This document shows positions 28,666 to 37,368 of a stretch of DNA of 64,000 nucleotides, piece after piece. A model generated the notes under the pieces. The model did not search any database, had not been told where the DNA came from, and was given only the letters and a program-made list of their open reading frames with translations. This DNA is from Flavobacteriaceae bacterium (GTDB lineage: Bacteria > Bacteroidota > Bacteroidia > Flavobacteriales > Flavobacteriaceae), in contig JABGUL010000040.1 in NCBI GenBank assembly GCA_018646605.1, positions 1-64,000 on the forward strand, given 5' to 3'. Every line of letters begins with the position of its first letter. Positions within the stretch are counted from its first letter, which is position 1. The translations under genes were made by a program, and so were the position numbers.

Positions 28666-28735
28666 CATAAAAAATTACACCCCTACGGGGCGGCGTGTAG
28701 ACCTGCGCAACGGAAGTGAAGTTGCGTTTTTTATG
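28666..28735. repeat. GC-rich double-hairpin element with 9-bp inverted ends
   Basis: CATAAAAAA (28666-28674) and TTTTTTATG (28727-28735) are exact reverse complements and bound a markedly GC-rich stretch. Inside are two hairpins. TACA-CCCC-TAC-GGGG-(CGGCG)-TGTA covers 28676-28699, and CGCAAC-9 nt-GTTGCG covers 28706-28726. On the plus strand the second hairpin precedes six T. On the minus strand the first precedes AATTTTTT. It could be a two-way terminator, an attenuator in the arg leader, or a short repeat (MITE/REP-like) element. I saw no second copy in this window. Confidence 0.6.
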
Positions 28736-28856
28736 ATAAATTTTTCTACTGTTTTAAACATAACACTACAAAAGTGGGGTATTTTTTTAACACAACAAAA
28801 AAATATTTAAAAAAAGCGCCTTTTACGGAAATGTATTCTTTTGATTCACTAATGTT

Positions 28857-28864
28857 TACCTTTG
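28857..28864 (+). promoter_or_regulatory. -7 promoter element abutting tilS
   Basis: TACCTTTG matches TAnnTTTG and ends only 4 bases before the predicted GTG start. No -33 TTG stands at 17-23 bases. If the element is used, the transcript would be leaderless or nearly so. Confidence 0.4.
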
Positions 28865-28868
28865 CAAG

Positions 28869-30173
28869 GTGAAAGTGGAAGGTTTAAAAAATATTAACAT
28901 CAATTTGGCCAAGCTGGTTGGAAAACAAATTTTATTAGCCCATAGTGGAGGGCTTGACAGTAGTGTAATGGCTGATCTGTTGGTGAAAGCAAAGGTACCC
29001 TTTTCTGTTGCTCACTGTAACTTTCAACTCAGAGGTGAAGAAAGTAATTCAGATGCGGGTCTCGTTAAAGCATGGTGTTTTGATAATTCAATTCCTTTTT
29101 TCTCTGTTGAGTTTGCTACGCTTGAATACAAAAAATACCATAAAAAAAGCACTCAACTAGCTGCTAGAGACCTTCGCTATAGTTGGTTTGATGAGATTAT
29201 GGATGGGTATGCATTTGATTTTTTAGTCACAGCACACCACCTCAATGATCAGCTGGAAACATTTTTAATTAATACTACTCGAGGGACAGGCGTTTCAGGC
29301 TTATTGGGTATTCAAGAAAGGGAGCACCTTCTGCGCCCATTACGATCTATTCCCAAAAAAGAACTGATTCAATATGCTAAAGAGCATGGTGTAATTTGGA
29401 ATGAAGATAGCTCAAACGCAAGTGATGATTATCTTCGAAATGAAGTTAGACATCACGTGATACCCATCATAGAAGATATTGTTCCCAATGCATTACATAA
29501 CTTTCAATCCACTTTAGATCACCTATTGCTGACCAATGATTTTATCCAAACTTCTTTGGAAACGCTAAAGCAAAAACTTTTTATAATTGAAAAGGAACAC
29601 ATCAAAATTGAAATTAAAGGTTTATTGAAACTTCCCTCTCTTTTGTTTTGTGTGCATCATTTGTTTTCTCCATATGGTTTTAACTCAAAGGAAGTTGTAA
29701 AACTTTTGAATTCTGAAAGCGGGAAAATTCTCTATTCTGAAACCCATCGCCTGATTCGAGATCGATCCTTTTTGATTTTAATTGAAAAACGTTTGGAAGA
29801 AGAACAAATAATTTTATTTGACCCAAATAATCCCTCCTCAAATTTGCCTATTAATTTAAAATGTGAGCATCTTGTTAATATAGATTCACGCTCTTGGCGC
29901 CCCAATCAAGCAGCACTAGATCAAAAGCTAATAAAAAAACATCTTTTCCTTAGAAAGTTTAAAAAAGGCGATTACTTTTATCCCGCCGGGATGAAAGGTA
30001 AAAAGTTATTAAGTAAATTTTTTAAAGATGAAAAGTATTCTCTTTTGGAAAAAGAACAACAATGGCTTTTGTGTTCTGATGATCAAATTGTTTGGGTTGT
30101 TGGGAAGCGTTGTGACAGAAGATATATAATGAATGATAACACGGAGACGATCCTACTAATTTACGTGATATGA
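28869..30173 (+). CDS. tilS: tRNA(Ile)-lysidine synthase
   Basis: TilS attaches lysine to C34 of the CAU-anticodon isoleucine tRNA, so that it reads AUA. The 434-residue protein has the PP-loop 'AHSGGLDSSV' (about 24-33), then 'VAHCNFQLRGEESNSDA', and 'TAHHLNDQLETFLINTTRGT' (about 118-137). The C-terminal 'FKKGDYFYPAGMKGKKLLSK' substrate-binding domain also fits. The start is GTG at 28869, or possibly GTG at 28875; both lie right behind a -7 box. Its stop overlaps the dsbD start in ATGA. Confidence 0.92.
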   Translation: MKVEGLKNININLAKLVGKQILLAHSGGLDSSVMADLLVKAKVPFSVAHCNFQLRGEESNSDAGLVKAWCFDNSIPFFSVEFATLEYKKYHKKSTQLAARDLRYSWFDEIMDGYAFDFLVTAHHLNDQLETFLINTTRGTGVSGLLGIQEREHLLRPLRSIPKKELIQYAKEHGVIWNEDSSNASDDYLRNEVRHHVIPIIEDIVPNALHNFQSTLDHLLLTNDFIQTSLETLKQKLFIIEKEHIKIEIKGLLKLPSLLFCVHHLFSPYGFNSKEVVKLLNSESGKILYSETHRLIRDRSFLILIEKRLEEEQIILFDPNNPSSNLPINLKCEHLVNIDSRSWRPNQAALDQKLIKKHLFLRKFKKGDYFYPAGMKGKKLLSKFFKDEKYSLLEKEQQWLLCSDDQIVWVVGKRCDRRYIMNDNTETILLIYVI

Positions 30174-32140
30174 ATTTGAAATTACTTTTATTTTTGTTTT
30201 GTAATGTCCTTGTTTATGGACAGTTTGATAATGAACCTGTTGTTTGGGAAACGGAATTGGAACAGACAAATGAACGACAATACACCCTTATTTTTAAGGC
30301 CTCAATAGCAACTAACTGGCATTTGTATTCCCAATTTTCAAACAAAGAGGGTGCTATACCCACCGAATTTGTGTTTAATCCAACAGGATACAAACGTATA
30401 GGAAAAGTTGAGGAGAGTACTTCCATCACAGCCTATGATAAGGTTTTCGAAATGGATTTAACCTATTTCAATAAAGTTGCAATTTTTCGACAAGAAATCG
30501 AATTGGAAGATACAGATTTAAGTAATCTTTCTGTTGAGGTTAATTATCAAGCTTGTGATGATAAGCTCTGTATTTTTAGAACCGAAACCTTTGTGTTTTC
30601 TTTTGATGGAAAAGAAGTTGCTAGTTCCTTAACCACCGATTCAAGAAGTAAAGAATTATCTAAAGCTTTAAACCTTGATTTAAAAAGTACTGAATTTTTA
30701 GGCACTGAGATAACAAATGAGACTTCAAAGTCTAACTGGAACATTTTCTTTTTGGGCTTTATTGGAGGATTATTGGCTTTGCTGACTCCTTGTGTTTTCC
30801 CTATGATTCCTCTAACGGTTTCTTTTTTCTTAAAACAAGCTACCACAAAAAGTAAAGGGGTATACAATGCACTGTTGTATACTTTTTTTATAATTCTGAT
30901 CTATGGCTTGTTGAGTCTGCCTTTTCATTTCTTAGATTCCCTAAACCCTGAAATATTAAATACCATAGCGACAAATGTTACTTTAAATTTAATCTTTTTT
31001 GGAGTCTTTGTCTTTTTTGCTTTTTCCTTTTTTGGATTTTATGAGCTCACTCTTCCCTCACAATGGGGAAATAAGTCTGATCAAGCTTCTGGTTTTAAAG
31101 GGGGCGTAGGAATCTTTTTTATGGCACTTACCCTAGCCATCGTTTCTTTTTCATGTACCGGTCCTATTTTAGGTTCCCTGTTAGCAGGATCATTAACTGC
31201 TGATGGAGGTGCTATGCAACTTAGTGCAGGAATGTTAGGTTTTGGAATTGCCTTAGGACTTCCTTTTGGATTATTTGCACTTTTCCCTAATACGCTTAAG
31301 GCTCTACCAAAGTCTGGAGGATGGATGACAACCGTAAAAGTGGTTCTTGGATTTCTAGAATTAGCTTTGGCATTGAAATTCCTTTCTAATGCTGATTTAG
31401 TTGCTCATTGGGATCTTTTAAAACGTGAGGTTTTTATTGGAATATGGGCGTTGATTTCATTGCTCCTAACACTTTACCTCTTTGGAATTATTCGCTTCAA
31501 ACATGATATCAAGCAAAAAATAGGGCTGATAAGAGGGGTTTTTGCAACCCTTAGTTTATTATTTACTTCTTTCCTTGTTTTCGGGTTAGTTTCGGATGGA
31601 AATCAATTAAAGATATTGAGTGGTTTTCCCCCACCTGAGTTTTATAGTATCAATTCAACTGAGTCTGATTGTCCTTTGGGTCTCGAGTGCTATAAAGATT
31701 ACGAAACAGGACTGGAAGTGGCAAGAACTGATAATAAAACAATATTACTTGATTTTACAGGATGGGCATGTGTCAACTGCCGGAAGATGGAAGAAAACGT
31801 GTGGTCAGATCCCGAGGTTTATTCCTTGTTGAATGAAAATTATATTGTTATTTCTCTTTATGTTGATGATAGAAAAGAACTCAATGATGAGGCTCAGTTT
31901 AACTATCAATATCCTGATGGAAGAATAAAAGAAATTAATACTGTAGGAAAAAAATGGGCTACTTTTCAAGCCATCAATTTTCAGACTGCTTCTCAACCTT
32001 TTTATGTTCAAATGACTGCCGATGGGAGATTATTAAATTCCCCAATTCAATATACGGATACAGCAACTTTTAAAGCTTGGTTGGAACAAGGGTTGAAGAA
32101 CAAATTACCAGCGCCTAAAGCAGAGTTTCTTAATTTTTAG
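30170..32140 (+). CDS. dsbD: thiol:disulfide interchange protein DsbD
   Basis: A 656-residue membrane protein that carries reducing power from cytosolic thioredoxin to the periplasm. The signal peptide (1-17) is followed by the N-terminal DsbD alpha-like domain with a cysteine pair ('YQACDDKLCIF', about 126-136). Eight membrane helices follow, with 'LLTPCVFPMIPLTVSFFL' and 'SFSCTGPILGS' carrying the electron-transfer cysteines. The C-terminal thioredoxin domain has C534-V-N-C537. It likely supports cytochrome c maturation and disulfide repair. It is translationally coupled to tilS, and its end overlaps the convergent GH130-like gene by 11 bases. Confidence 0.92.
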   Translation: MNLKLLLFLFCNVLVYGQFDNEPVVWETELEQTNERQYTLIFKASIATNWHLYSQFSNKEGAIPTEFVFNPTGYKRIGKVEESTSITAYDKVFEMDLTYFNKVAIFRQEIELEDTDLSNLSVEVNYQACDDKLCIFRTETFVFSFDGKEVASSLTTDSRSKELSKALNLDLKSTEFLGTEITNETSKSNWNIFFLGFIGGLLALLTPCVFPMIPLTVSFFLKQATTKSKGVYNALLYTFFIILIYGLLSLPFHFLDSLNPEILNTIATNVTLNLIFFGVFVFFAFSFFGFYELTLPSQWGNKSDQASGFKGGVGIFFMALTLAIVSFSCTGPILGSLLAGSLTADGGAMQLSAGMLGFGIALGLPFGLFALFPNTLKALPKSGGWMTTVKVVLGFLELALALKFLSNADLVAHWDLLKREVFIGIWALISLLLTLYLFGIIRFKHDIKQKIGLIRGVFATLSLLFTSFLVFGLVSDGNQLKILSGFPPPEFYSINSTESDCPLGLECYKDYETGLEVARTDNKTILLDFTGWACVNCRKMEENVWSDPEVYSLLNENYIVISLYVDDRKELNDEAQFNYQYPDGRIKEINTVGKKWATFQAINFQTASQPFYVQMTADGRLLNSPIQYTDTATFKAWLEQGLKNKLPAPKAEFLNF

Positions 32141-33275
32141 AGGGATCATACACTGCAACCGCAATTTTTGAATCTGCGGTACCATAGTATAAAAACCATT
32201 TTTCTTTAAAAAAGACCAATCCTTCCACGAAACAAACTTCATTGACTTCCCCCACTTTTTCATAGTCTTTATCTGGATATATAAAATAGGATGGGGTCCT
32301 GTCTATCATCTTATAAGGAGCTGTTTTGTCAAAGAGTGCTTGACCTGCAGCATAAGTGAATTTTGGTAAGTTAGGATCGTTGTAATTGGCAGCATTACTC
32401 CCATTATAAATCAAAATAATCCCTTCTTTAGTGTATAGGGCATATGGACCGGGTTCTACTAGTCGGCTATCAAAAAATCCTTTTCTGGGATGTAGTACCG
32501 AAATCAATGCTCCGTTTTCTTCATTAATTGCAGGTTCCCAATGGATAAGGTCTGTTGAACTTGCCATAAAAAGTTGGGTGTCTCCAAAATACATCCAGTA
32601 TTTCCCATCAATTTTTTTGGCTACTTGTTGGTTGCCTATAATTTCAGTTATAATTGCTCCAGATTTTGACCAGTAGTCCTCGTATTTTTCACCTTTTAGG
32701 ACAGCTCCATATTTAGTCCATTGGATCAAATCTGGAGACGAGGCACTGCTTAAACGTGCTGTTTTCCCATTGTAGGCGGTATACGTCATTATGTATGTTC
32801 CCTCTTCACTTTGAATAATTCTAGGATCTTCAACCCCATCAAAATAGCACGAGACACAATCTAAATCATAGGGTTCCCCTTCGATTTTTCTAATGTTCCA
32901 TTCTAGAGGAGATTGGCTGTCTTTTTCAGGAAAGAAAATCGGTTGTTCCCTTTTGGTAAAATTCATTCCATCCGTACTTATGGCCAAACCAATTCTTGAA
33001 GTTCCCCATTCATCTTGAGCTCGATAAAGTAGAAAAACGGTGTCATTTCTTACAATTGCTGCAGGATTTAGCACATTACGTTTTTCCCAAGCTACTTCTT
33101 CATGGGTCATCGGATCAAGGAATTTTAAGCGGGTAGAGGGTTCTAAAATCGGGTTTAAAGAATCAATTTTTTCAAAATAAGGGAAGGCCCAGTTATTTTG
33201 TGATGGTATACTTTCAGTTGGTGATTGACAGCCGATAATTAAAACAGTTGCACAGACGAGATAGAATGATTTCAT
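32130..33275 (-). CDS. GH130-like glycosidase/phosphorylase lipoprotein
   Basis: From the ATG at 33275 the protein is 381 residues and opens with a signal peptide ending in the lipobox 'IIGC' (Cys16). The in-frame ATG at 33317 would add 14 residues ahead of this signal and is unlikely. The mature part has five-bladed beta-propeller repeats of the GH130/GH43 type, such as 'NPAAIVRNDTVFLLYRA', 'DGVEDPRIIQ' and 'GPYALYTKEGIILIYNGSN'. GH130 enzymes phosphorolyse or hydrolyse beta-mannosides. A surface or periplasmic role in glycan use is inferred; the linkage is unknown. No SusC/SusD pair is nearby. Confidence 0.75.
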   Translation of the reverse strand: MKSFYLVCATVLIIGCQSPTESIPSQNNWAFPYFEKIDSLNPILEPSTRLKFLDPMTHEEVAWEKRNVLNPAAIVRNDTVFLLYRAQDEWGTSRIGLAISTDGMNFTKREQPIFFPEKDSQSPLEWNIRKIEGEPYDLDCVSCYFDGVEDPRIIQSEEGTYIMTYTAYNGKTARLSSASSPDLIQWTKYGAVLKGEKYEDYWSKSGAIITEIIGNQQVAKKIDGKYWMYFGDTQLFMASSTDLIHWEPAINEENGALISVLHPRKGFFDSRLVEPGPYALYTKEGIILIYNGSNAANYNDPNLPKFTYAAGQALFDKTAPYKMIDRTPSYFIYPDKDYEKVGEVNEVCFVEGLVFFKEKWFLYYGTADSKIAVAVYDPSKN

Positions 33276-33391
33276 GGGTGAGGAATTGTAAGAGCTAAAT
33301 ATAACCAAAGATTTCATTCAAATCTGTCTTTATCATTTATGAAATATAATAATAGATAAAATTTGTATTTTTAAAAAACCAAATCTTATCT

Positions 33392-34927
33392 ATGCTAGTT
33401 TCCGTCTTTGGAAGTACCGTCTTTGGTGTCGAAGCCAATCTTATAACAATCGAAGTGAATATTGGTCAAGGGATAGGTTATCACCTTGTGGGTTTACCAG
33501 ATAATGCGGTAAAGGAAAGTAACTTTCGTATTGCTGCTGCCCTAACTAACATTGGTTATAAACTCCCAGGAAAAAAAATCACGATTAACATGGCACCCGC
33601 AGACATCCGTAAGGAAGGGTCGGCGTATGATCTACCTCTAGCTGTAGGGATTTTAGCTGCCTCAAGTCAAATTCAAGCGGTCGGTTTGGAACGGTATTTA
33701 ATTATGGGTGAGTTGTCACTTGACGGAAGTATAAGACCGATTTGAGGGGCTTTACCTATAGCGATTCAAGCACTAAATGATGGCTTTGAAGGTTTTATTT
33801 TACCCAAAGAAAATGCAAATGAAGCTGCTATTGTAAAAGATTTAAAGGTTTACGGTGTTGAGCGATTGGAGGACGTAATTCACTTTTTTAAAGACAAGTC
33901 AAGTTTGGAGGTTGTGGAGGTAGATACCCGAAAAACATTTCAAGATCAGTTAAAATATCCTGAGCACGATTTTTCAGATGTTAAAGGGCAGGAGGGGATT
34001 AAGCGTTGTATGGAAATTGCTGCTGCTGGGGGACATAACATTATATTGATAGGCCCCCCTGGAGCAGGAAAAACAATGTTAGCAAAACGACTTCCTAGTA
34101 TATTGCCTCCAATGAGTTTGATGGAGTCATTGGAGACCACTAAAATTCATTCCGTGATGGGCAAGGTCAAGAATAAAGGTCTTGTGAGTGTTCGGCCTTT
34201 CCGTTCTCCTCACCATACTATAAGCGACGTTGCATTGGTTGGAGGGGGTGCTTATCCGCAACCAGGGGAAATCTCTATGGCACACAATGGGGTTTTGTTT
34301 TTAGATGAGTTACCCGAGTTTAAGCGGGGTGCTTTAGAAGTCATGCGCCAACCTTTGGAGGATCGCGAAGTAACTATTTCTAGAGCTAAATTTACAGTGA
34401 CTTATCCTGCTTCTTTTATGCTCGTGGCAAGTATGAATCCTAGTCCCTCAGGTTTTTTTAATGACCCACAATCCAAATTAGGACCTTCTCCTATGGAAAT
34501 GCAGCGGTATTTAGGCAAAATTTCGGGACCTTTATTAGACCGAATAGATATTCATATTGAGGTAGAGGCAGTTCCTTTTGAAAAGTTAGCAGACCGAACA
34601 CCAGCAGAATCCTCTGAAGCCATCCGGGAGCGCGTTACTGTTGCAAGAGTGATTCAGCAAAAACGTTTTGAAGAATTGGAAAACACCCATTATAATGCAC
34701 AAATGAGTTCCCGACAAATTAGAAAATATTGTGTTTTAGATGCTGCATCTACCCAGTTATTAAAAAGTGCTATGGAACGACTTTCACTTTCTGCTCGAGC
34801 ATATGATCGTATTTTAAAAGTTGCCCGCACCATAGCCGATTTGGAAGGGGAGGATGAAGTCAGTCAAAACCATATCGCTGAAGCCATTCAATATAGAAGT
34901 TTGGATCGTGATGGTTGGTTGGGCTAA
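33392..34927 (+). pseudogene. comM: comM (YifB-type Mg-chelatase-like ATPase) interrupted by an in-frame TGA
   Basis: Two open stretches in the same frame (33392-33745 and from the stop to 34927) together encode a 511-residue ComM. ComM is an AAA+ helicase-like protein that helps branch migration during natural transformation. The N-terminal Lon-S5-like domain (1-117) reads 'SVFGSTVFGVEANLI'. Codon 118 is TGA (33743-33745), between 'LDGSIRPI' and '[12 protein letters not shown]', where relatives usually have Arg or Lys. CGA to TGA would be a single transition. The ATPase part is otherwise intact, with Walker A 'GPPGAGKT' at 221-228 and '[11 protein letters not shown]'. The alternatives are a true loss of function, a sequencing error, or two separately translated pieces. 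Confidence 0.85.
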
Positions 34928-34946
34928 GCAGACTTAAAAAAAACAC

Positions 34947-35675
34947 TTACAATTCTTCAAAAAGTGCCTTTAGCTGTTGATTGTTAGGATATAAAGCTAA
35001 AGCTTGAGTAAGGTATTTTTGAGCCAAACTGTCTTTTTCTTCTTTTTTATACTGTTTTATCAATAACTCATAAACACTGTCTTTTCCCCATGTAGGTTGA
35101 TCTTCTACATTTTCATTTTGTGAAAGACCAAGGGCTTTCTTAAGATAAAATTCTACTTCCCTTCCTCCACCAAAAACTTTTGGTGTGTAAAAATCATTTA
35201 TGGCTAACGAGTAATAGGCACGTAAATTAGTTGGATCAAGCGCTAATGCAGTTTCTGCAAAAGCTCGAGAATCTTGTCCTAATCCTACCATGGCGAAATA
35301 GCTTTTAAAACGAATACTATATCCTATTTGAATGGAGAGTAAGGCTAAACTTTCTGAATCATTTTTCAAGGGTTTTAACAATGAAATAGCACGATCAATA
35401 AATTGTTCAGCTTGTTTTTTGTCTTTGTTTATTTCTCCTGCCAACAGTGCTTGATGGTAGCGAGCATAGGAAAGCCAATAGCGGGTTGAAATCGTGTCCT
35501 TTTCTTCAAAAGCAAAAGCTAAAGTAGTAACTGCCTTTTCCAAAGGTTCATTGCTGTTACTTTCAATACTTTCCACGAATGCCTTTTCTATTTTTTGCTG
35601 AAGGCCATCTTTTTGTAACACAATGGAACTCATGCTCATAAAAATGGAACTAAATATTATTAAAATTATGTTCAT
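34947..35675 (-). CDS. exported TPR-like protein, function unknown
   Basis: A 242-residue protein with a hydrophobic N-terminal signal (about 1-18). Helical repeats of tetratricopeptide character follow, such as 'RYWLSYARYHQALLAGE', 'SRAFAETALALDPTNLRAYY' and 'LAQKYLTQALALYPNNQQLK' near the C terminus. TPR folds bind partner proteins. It is the third gene of a leftward trio with a winged-helix regulator and a membrane protein, 13 bases after the regulator. I cannot assign a function. Confidence 0.7.
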   Translation of the reverse strand: MNIILIIFSSIFMSMSSIVLQKDGLQQKIEKAFVESIESNSNEPLEKAVTTLAFAFEEKDTISTRYWLSYARYHQALLAGEINKDKKQAEQFIDRAISLLKPLKNDSESLALLSIQIGYSIRFKSYFAMVGLGQDSRAFAETALALDPTNLRAYYSLAINDFYTPKVFGGGREVEFYLKKALGLSQNENVEDQPTWGKDSVYELLIKQYKKEEKDSLAQKYLTQALALYPNNQQLKALFEEL

Positions 35676-35688
35676 TGTCTTTTGAGTT

Positions 35689-35970
35689 TTAAAAAATATA
35701 TTTCTTCAGGGCTTCTACATAATTTTCAAAGGCTTTAATTCCCTTTTTTGTTAATGCCACCTGAGTTAGCGGATAATTATCCAAAAAACTTTTTTCGATA
35801 CGAAGGTAACCTGCTTCTTCTAACTTTTTAAGTTGTACGCTAATATTTCCTGACGTAGCTTTTGTGTTTTCTTTTAATTCTTTAAAACTACCTTTAGAAT
35901 GTGCCATCAGATAGGAAACAATGGCCAAGCGTAAGGGGGTGTGCAGTATAGGATCTAGGTTTTTATACAT
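35689..35970 (-). CDS. winged-helix transcriptional regulator (HTH_34/MarR-like)
   Basis: A 93-residue one-domain DNA-binding protein. 'HTPLRLAIVSYLMAHSKGSF' and 'ENTKATSGNISVQLKKLEEA' form the helix-turn-helix, with the recognition helix at about 41-53. 'GYLRIEKSFLDNYPLTQVAL' forms the wing, and the C-terminal helix should dimerise. This short form resembles PF13601. It overlaps the upstream membrane-protein gene by 8 bases, so the two are co-translated, like small regulator/transporter pairs. The ligand and targets are unknown. Confidence 0.8.
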   Translation of the reverse strand: MYKNLDPILHTPLRLAIVSYLMAHSKGSFKELKENTKATSGNISVQLKKLEEAGYLRIEKSFLDNYPLTQVALTKKGIKAFENYVEALKKYIF

Positions 35971-36541
35971 TATTCTTTTTATGTTTTATTCGTAGTAGTA
36001 TACCCGGAATCAAAAAAGTTAGTATGGCAATAATACCCATAAAAAGAGCTTGATTCTTCCATGGAATAAAAAAAGCGATATAAGCACTTAGATTGAGCAT
36101 AATTCCACAATACAATAAAAGGCTACTTCGAATAAAACTTCCAGCCACCACAGTTGCTATTCCCATGAGTAATAAAATAATGGAGGTAAGATTGCTCTCT
36201 AAATAGGAATTAAACCCAAAGGCAATAATCATAATGTTCACCCCCGTAAATAACCACAGACGTGATGAAACCAGTTTAAGAGGGTTCTGCTTAAAGTTTT
36301 TTTTCTTGACATAATAAATAATAGAAATCATACTTACTAAAGGCATAATTAAATATGGATACCAACTGATAGCCCCTTTTCCTATTGCTATTAAATAAGC
36401 TTGACTAAAGCAGCAAATGGGTACAATGATCCCCCAAAGAATAAAGGCGAATCCATTTTCTTCAAAACGAGTTTTGGCTTGTTTGATTACTGATTCAATT
36501 ATCTCAAAACTTTCATCAGGACTAAAATTTGTTGTTTTCAT
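35963..36541 (-). CDS. small multi-pass membrane protein, unknown
   Basis: With the start at 36541 this is a 192-residue protein ('MKTTNFSPDESFEIIESVI') with a soluble N-terminal helix. Five or six membrane helices follow, beginning 'GFAFILWGIIVPICCFSQAY'. The ATG at 36568 is rejected because it falls inside a -7 promoter box (36566-36573). It belongs to a flavobacterial family without known function that is often paired with a winged-helix gene, as here. It is the first gene of the trio. Confidence 0.7.
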   Translation of the reverse strand: MKTTNFSPDESFEIIESVIKQAKTRFEENGFAFILWGIIVPICCFSQAYLIAIGKGAISWYPYLIMPLVSMISIIYYVKKKNFKQNPLKLVSSRLWLFTGVNIMIIAFGFNSYLESNLTSIILLLMGIATVVAGSFIRSSLLLYCGIMLNLSAYIAFFIPWKNQALFMGIIAILTFLIPGILLRIKHKKNNV

Positions 36542-36565
36542 AAGTACGTTGTTAAGATTATATTT

Positions 36566-36596
36566 CAAATGTAAATTAATTTATAATATAAACCAA
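36566..36596 (-). promoter_or_regulatory. promoter of the membrane/winged-helix/TPR operon
   Basis: On the minus strand TTG (36594-36596), a 20-base spacer and TACATTTG (36566-36573) match both Bacteroidota boxes. It predicts a leader of about 20 bases before the ATG at 36541. Confidence 0.55.
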
Positions 36597-36637
36597 ATTG
36601 AATTTATTTTGAACTATTTATTAAAAATAATTAATAT

Positions 36638-37366
36638 TTAGAGCTCAAAATATACTTCCTCAAAAGGAATGCGGAAGCGTTCCCCATAAATCCCATCGGG
36701 TTTACGGATTCCACAGCTAATAACCATGTTGATTTCTGCAGCAGCAGGAAGGTTTAAGATTTGTTTCAGCTTTTTAGAATCGAAGCCTTCCATGGGACAG
36801 GTATCGTACCCCTGAGCTGCCATGCTCATCATAAAGTTTTGAGAGGCTAGTGCGGTGCTTTTGTGTCCTACTACCCTCAGGTCTGAAGCACTCACCTCAC
36901 GATAGGTTGTTTTACTTAGTCCCCTTAATGTCATAAAAAGTTTCATGACAAAACCACGCACAGGATTTCCTCCCTTGTACAAATGTGGAATTATTTTTTG
37001 GTAATAATTCAACGCTCGTTTCTGTGTTTTTGGATCCACCACATTTTTTTTAGCAAACCCTGCTTTGATAAACTCAATGTTTGCAGCGACACGTTGGGGC
37101 CATAAGTCTCTTCGTACAACGGTAACGACCATTTGAAGTGCTGTTTTTGCTGCAGGCTGATTGAAACAGGCTTCGGCTACTGCCTTTTTTTGATCTTCGG
37201 AGGTGATGTGATAAAACTCCCATAGCTGTAAATTACTGCTTGTGGGAGCCAGACTTGCGTGTTTTATGCATTCTTGAACCACTTTACTGTCAATGGGTTG
37301 TTCGGGGTCATAGACGCGAGTTGACCTACGGTGTGCAACGGCTTCAGAGACTGTTTTTTCTTTCAT
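36638..37366 (-). CDS. nitroreductase-family FMN oxidoreductase
   Basis: A 242-residue NfsB/FRP-fold flavoprotein. 'RRSTRVYDPEQPID' at the N terminus and 'APTSSNLQLWEFY' (about 36-48) bind FMN phosphate. 'ALASQNFMMSMAAQGYDTCP' and the late 'SCGIRKPDGIYGERFR' are also characteristic. Members reduce quinones, nitroaromatics or enones with NAD(P)H. The physiological substrate is unknown. It lies 2 bases after the aldehyde dehydrogenase gene and is probably transcribed with it, which hints at a shared role in detoxifying reactive carbonyls or enones. Confidence 0.85.
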   Translation of the reverse strand: MKEKTVSEAVAHRRSTRVYDPEQPIDSKVVQECIKHASLAPTSSNLQLWEFYHITSEDQKKAVAEACFNQPAAKTALQMVVTVVRRDLWPQRVAANIEFIKAGFAKKNVVDPKTQKRALNYYQKIIPHLYKGGNPVRGFVMKLFMTLRGLSKTTYREVSASDLRVVGHKSTALASQNFMMSMAAQGYDTCPMEGFDSKKLKQILNLPAAAEINMVISCGIRKPDGIYGERFRIPFEEVYFEL

Positions 37367-37368
37367 GC

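Noticed and set aside
28628-28810. 60-codon plus-strand ORF across the GC-rich element
   Set aside because: It runs through both hairpins and has no recognisable protein character.
33392-34927. comM as two genuine genes or a programmed frameshift
   Set aside because: Both parts are in the same frame, split only by one TGA inside a conserved motif, so a frameshift is not needed; separate genes would divide a domain. Selenocysteine or TGA recoding is unlikely because TGA ends neighbouring genes normally.
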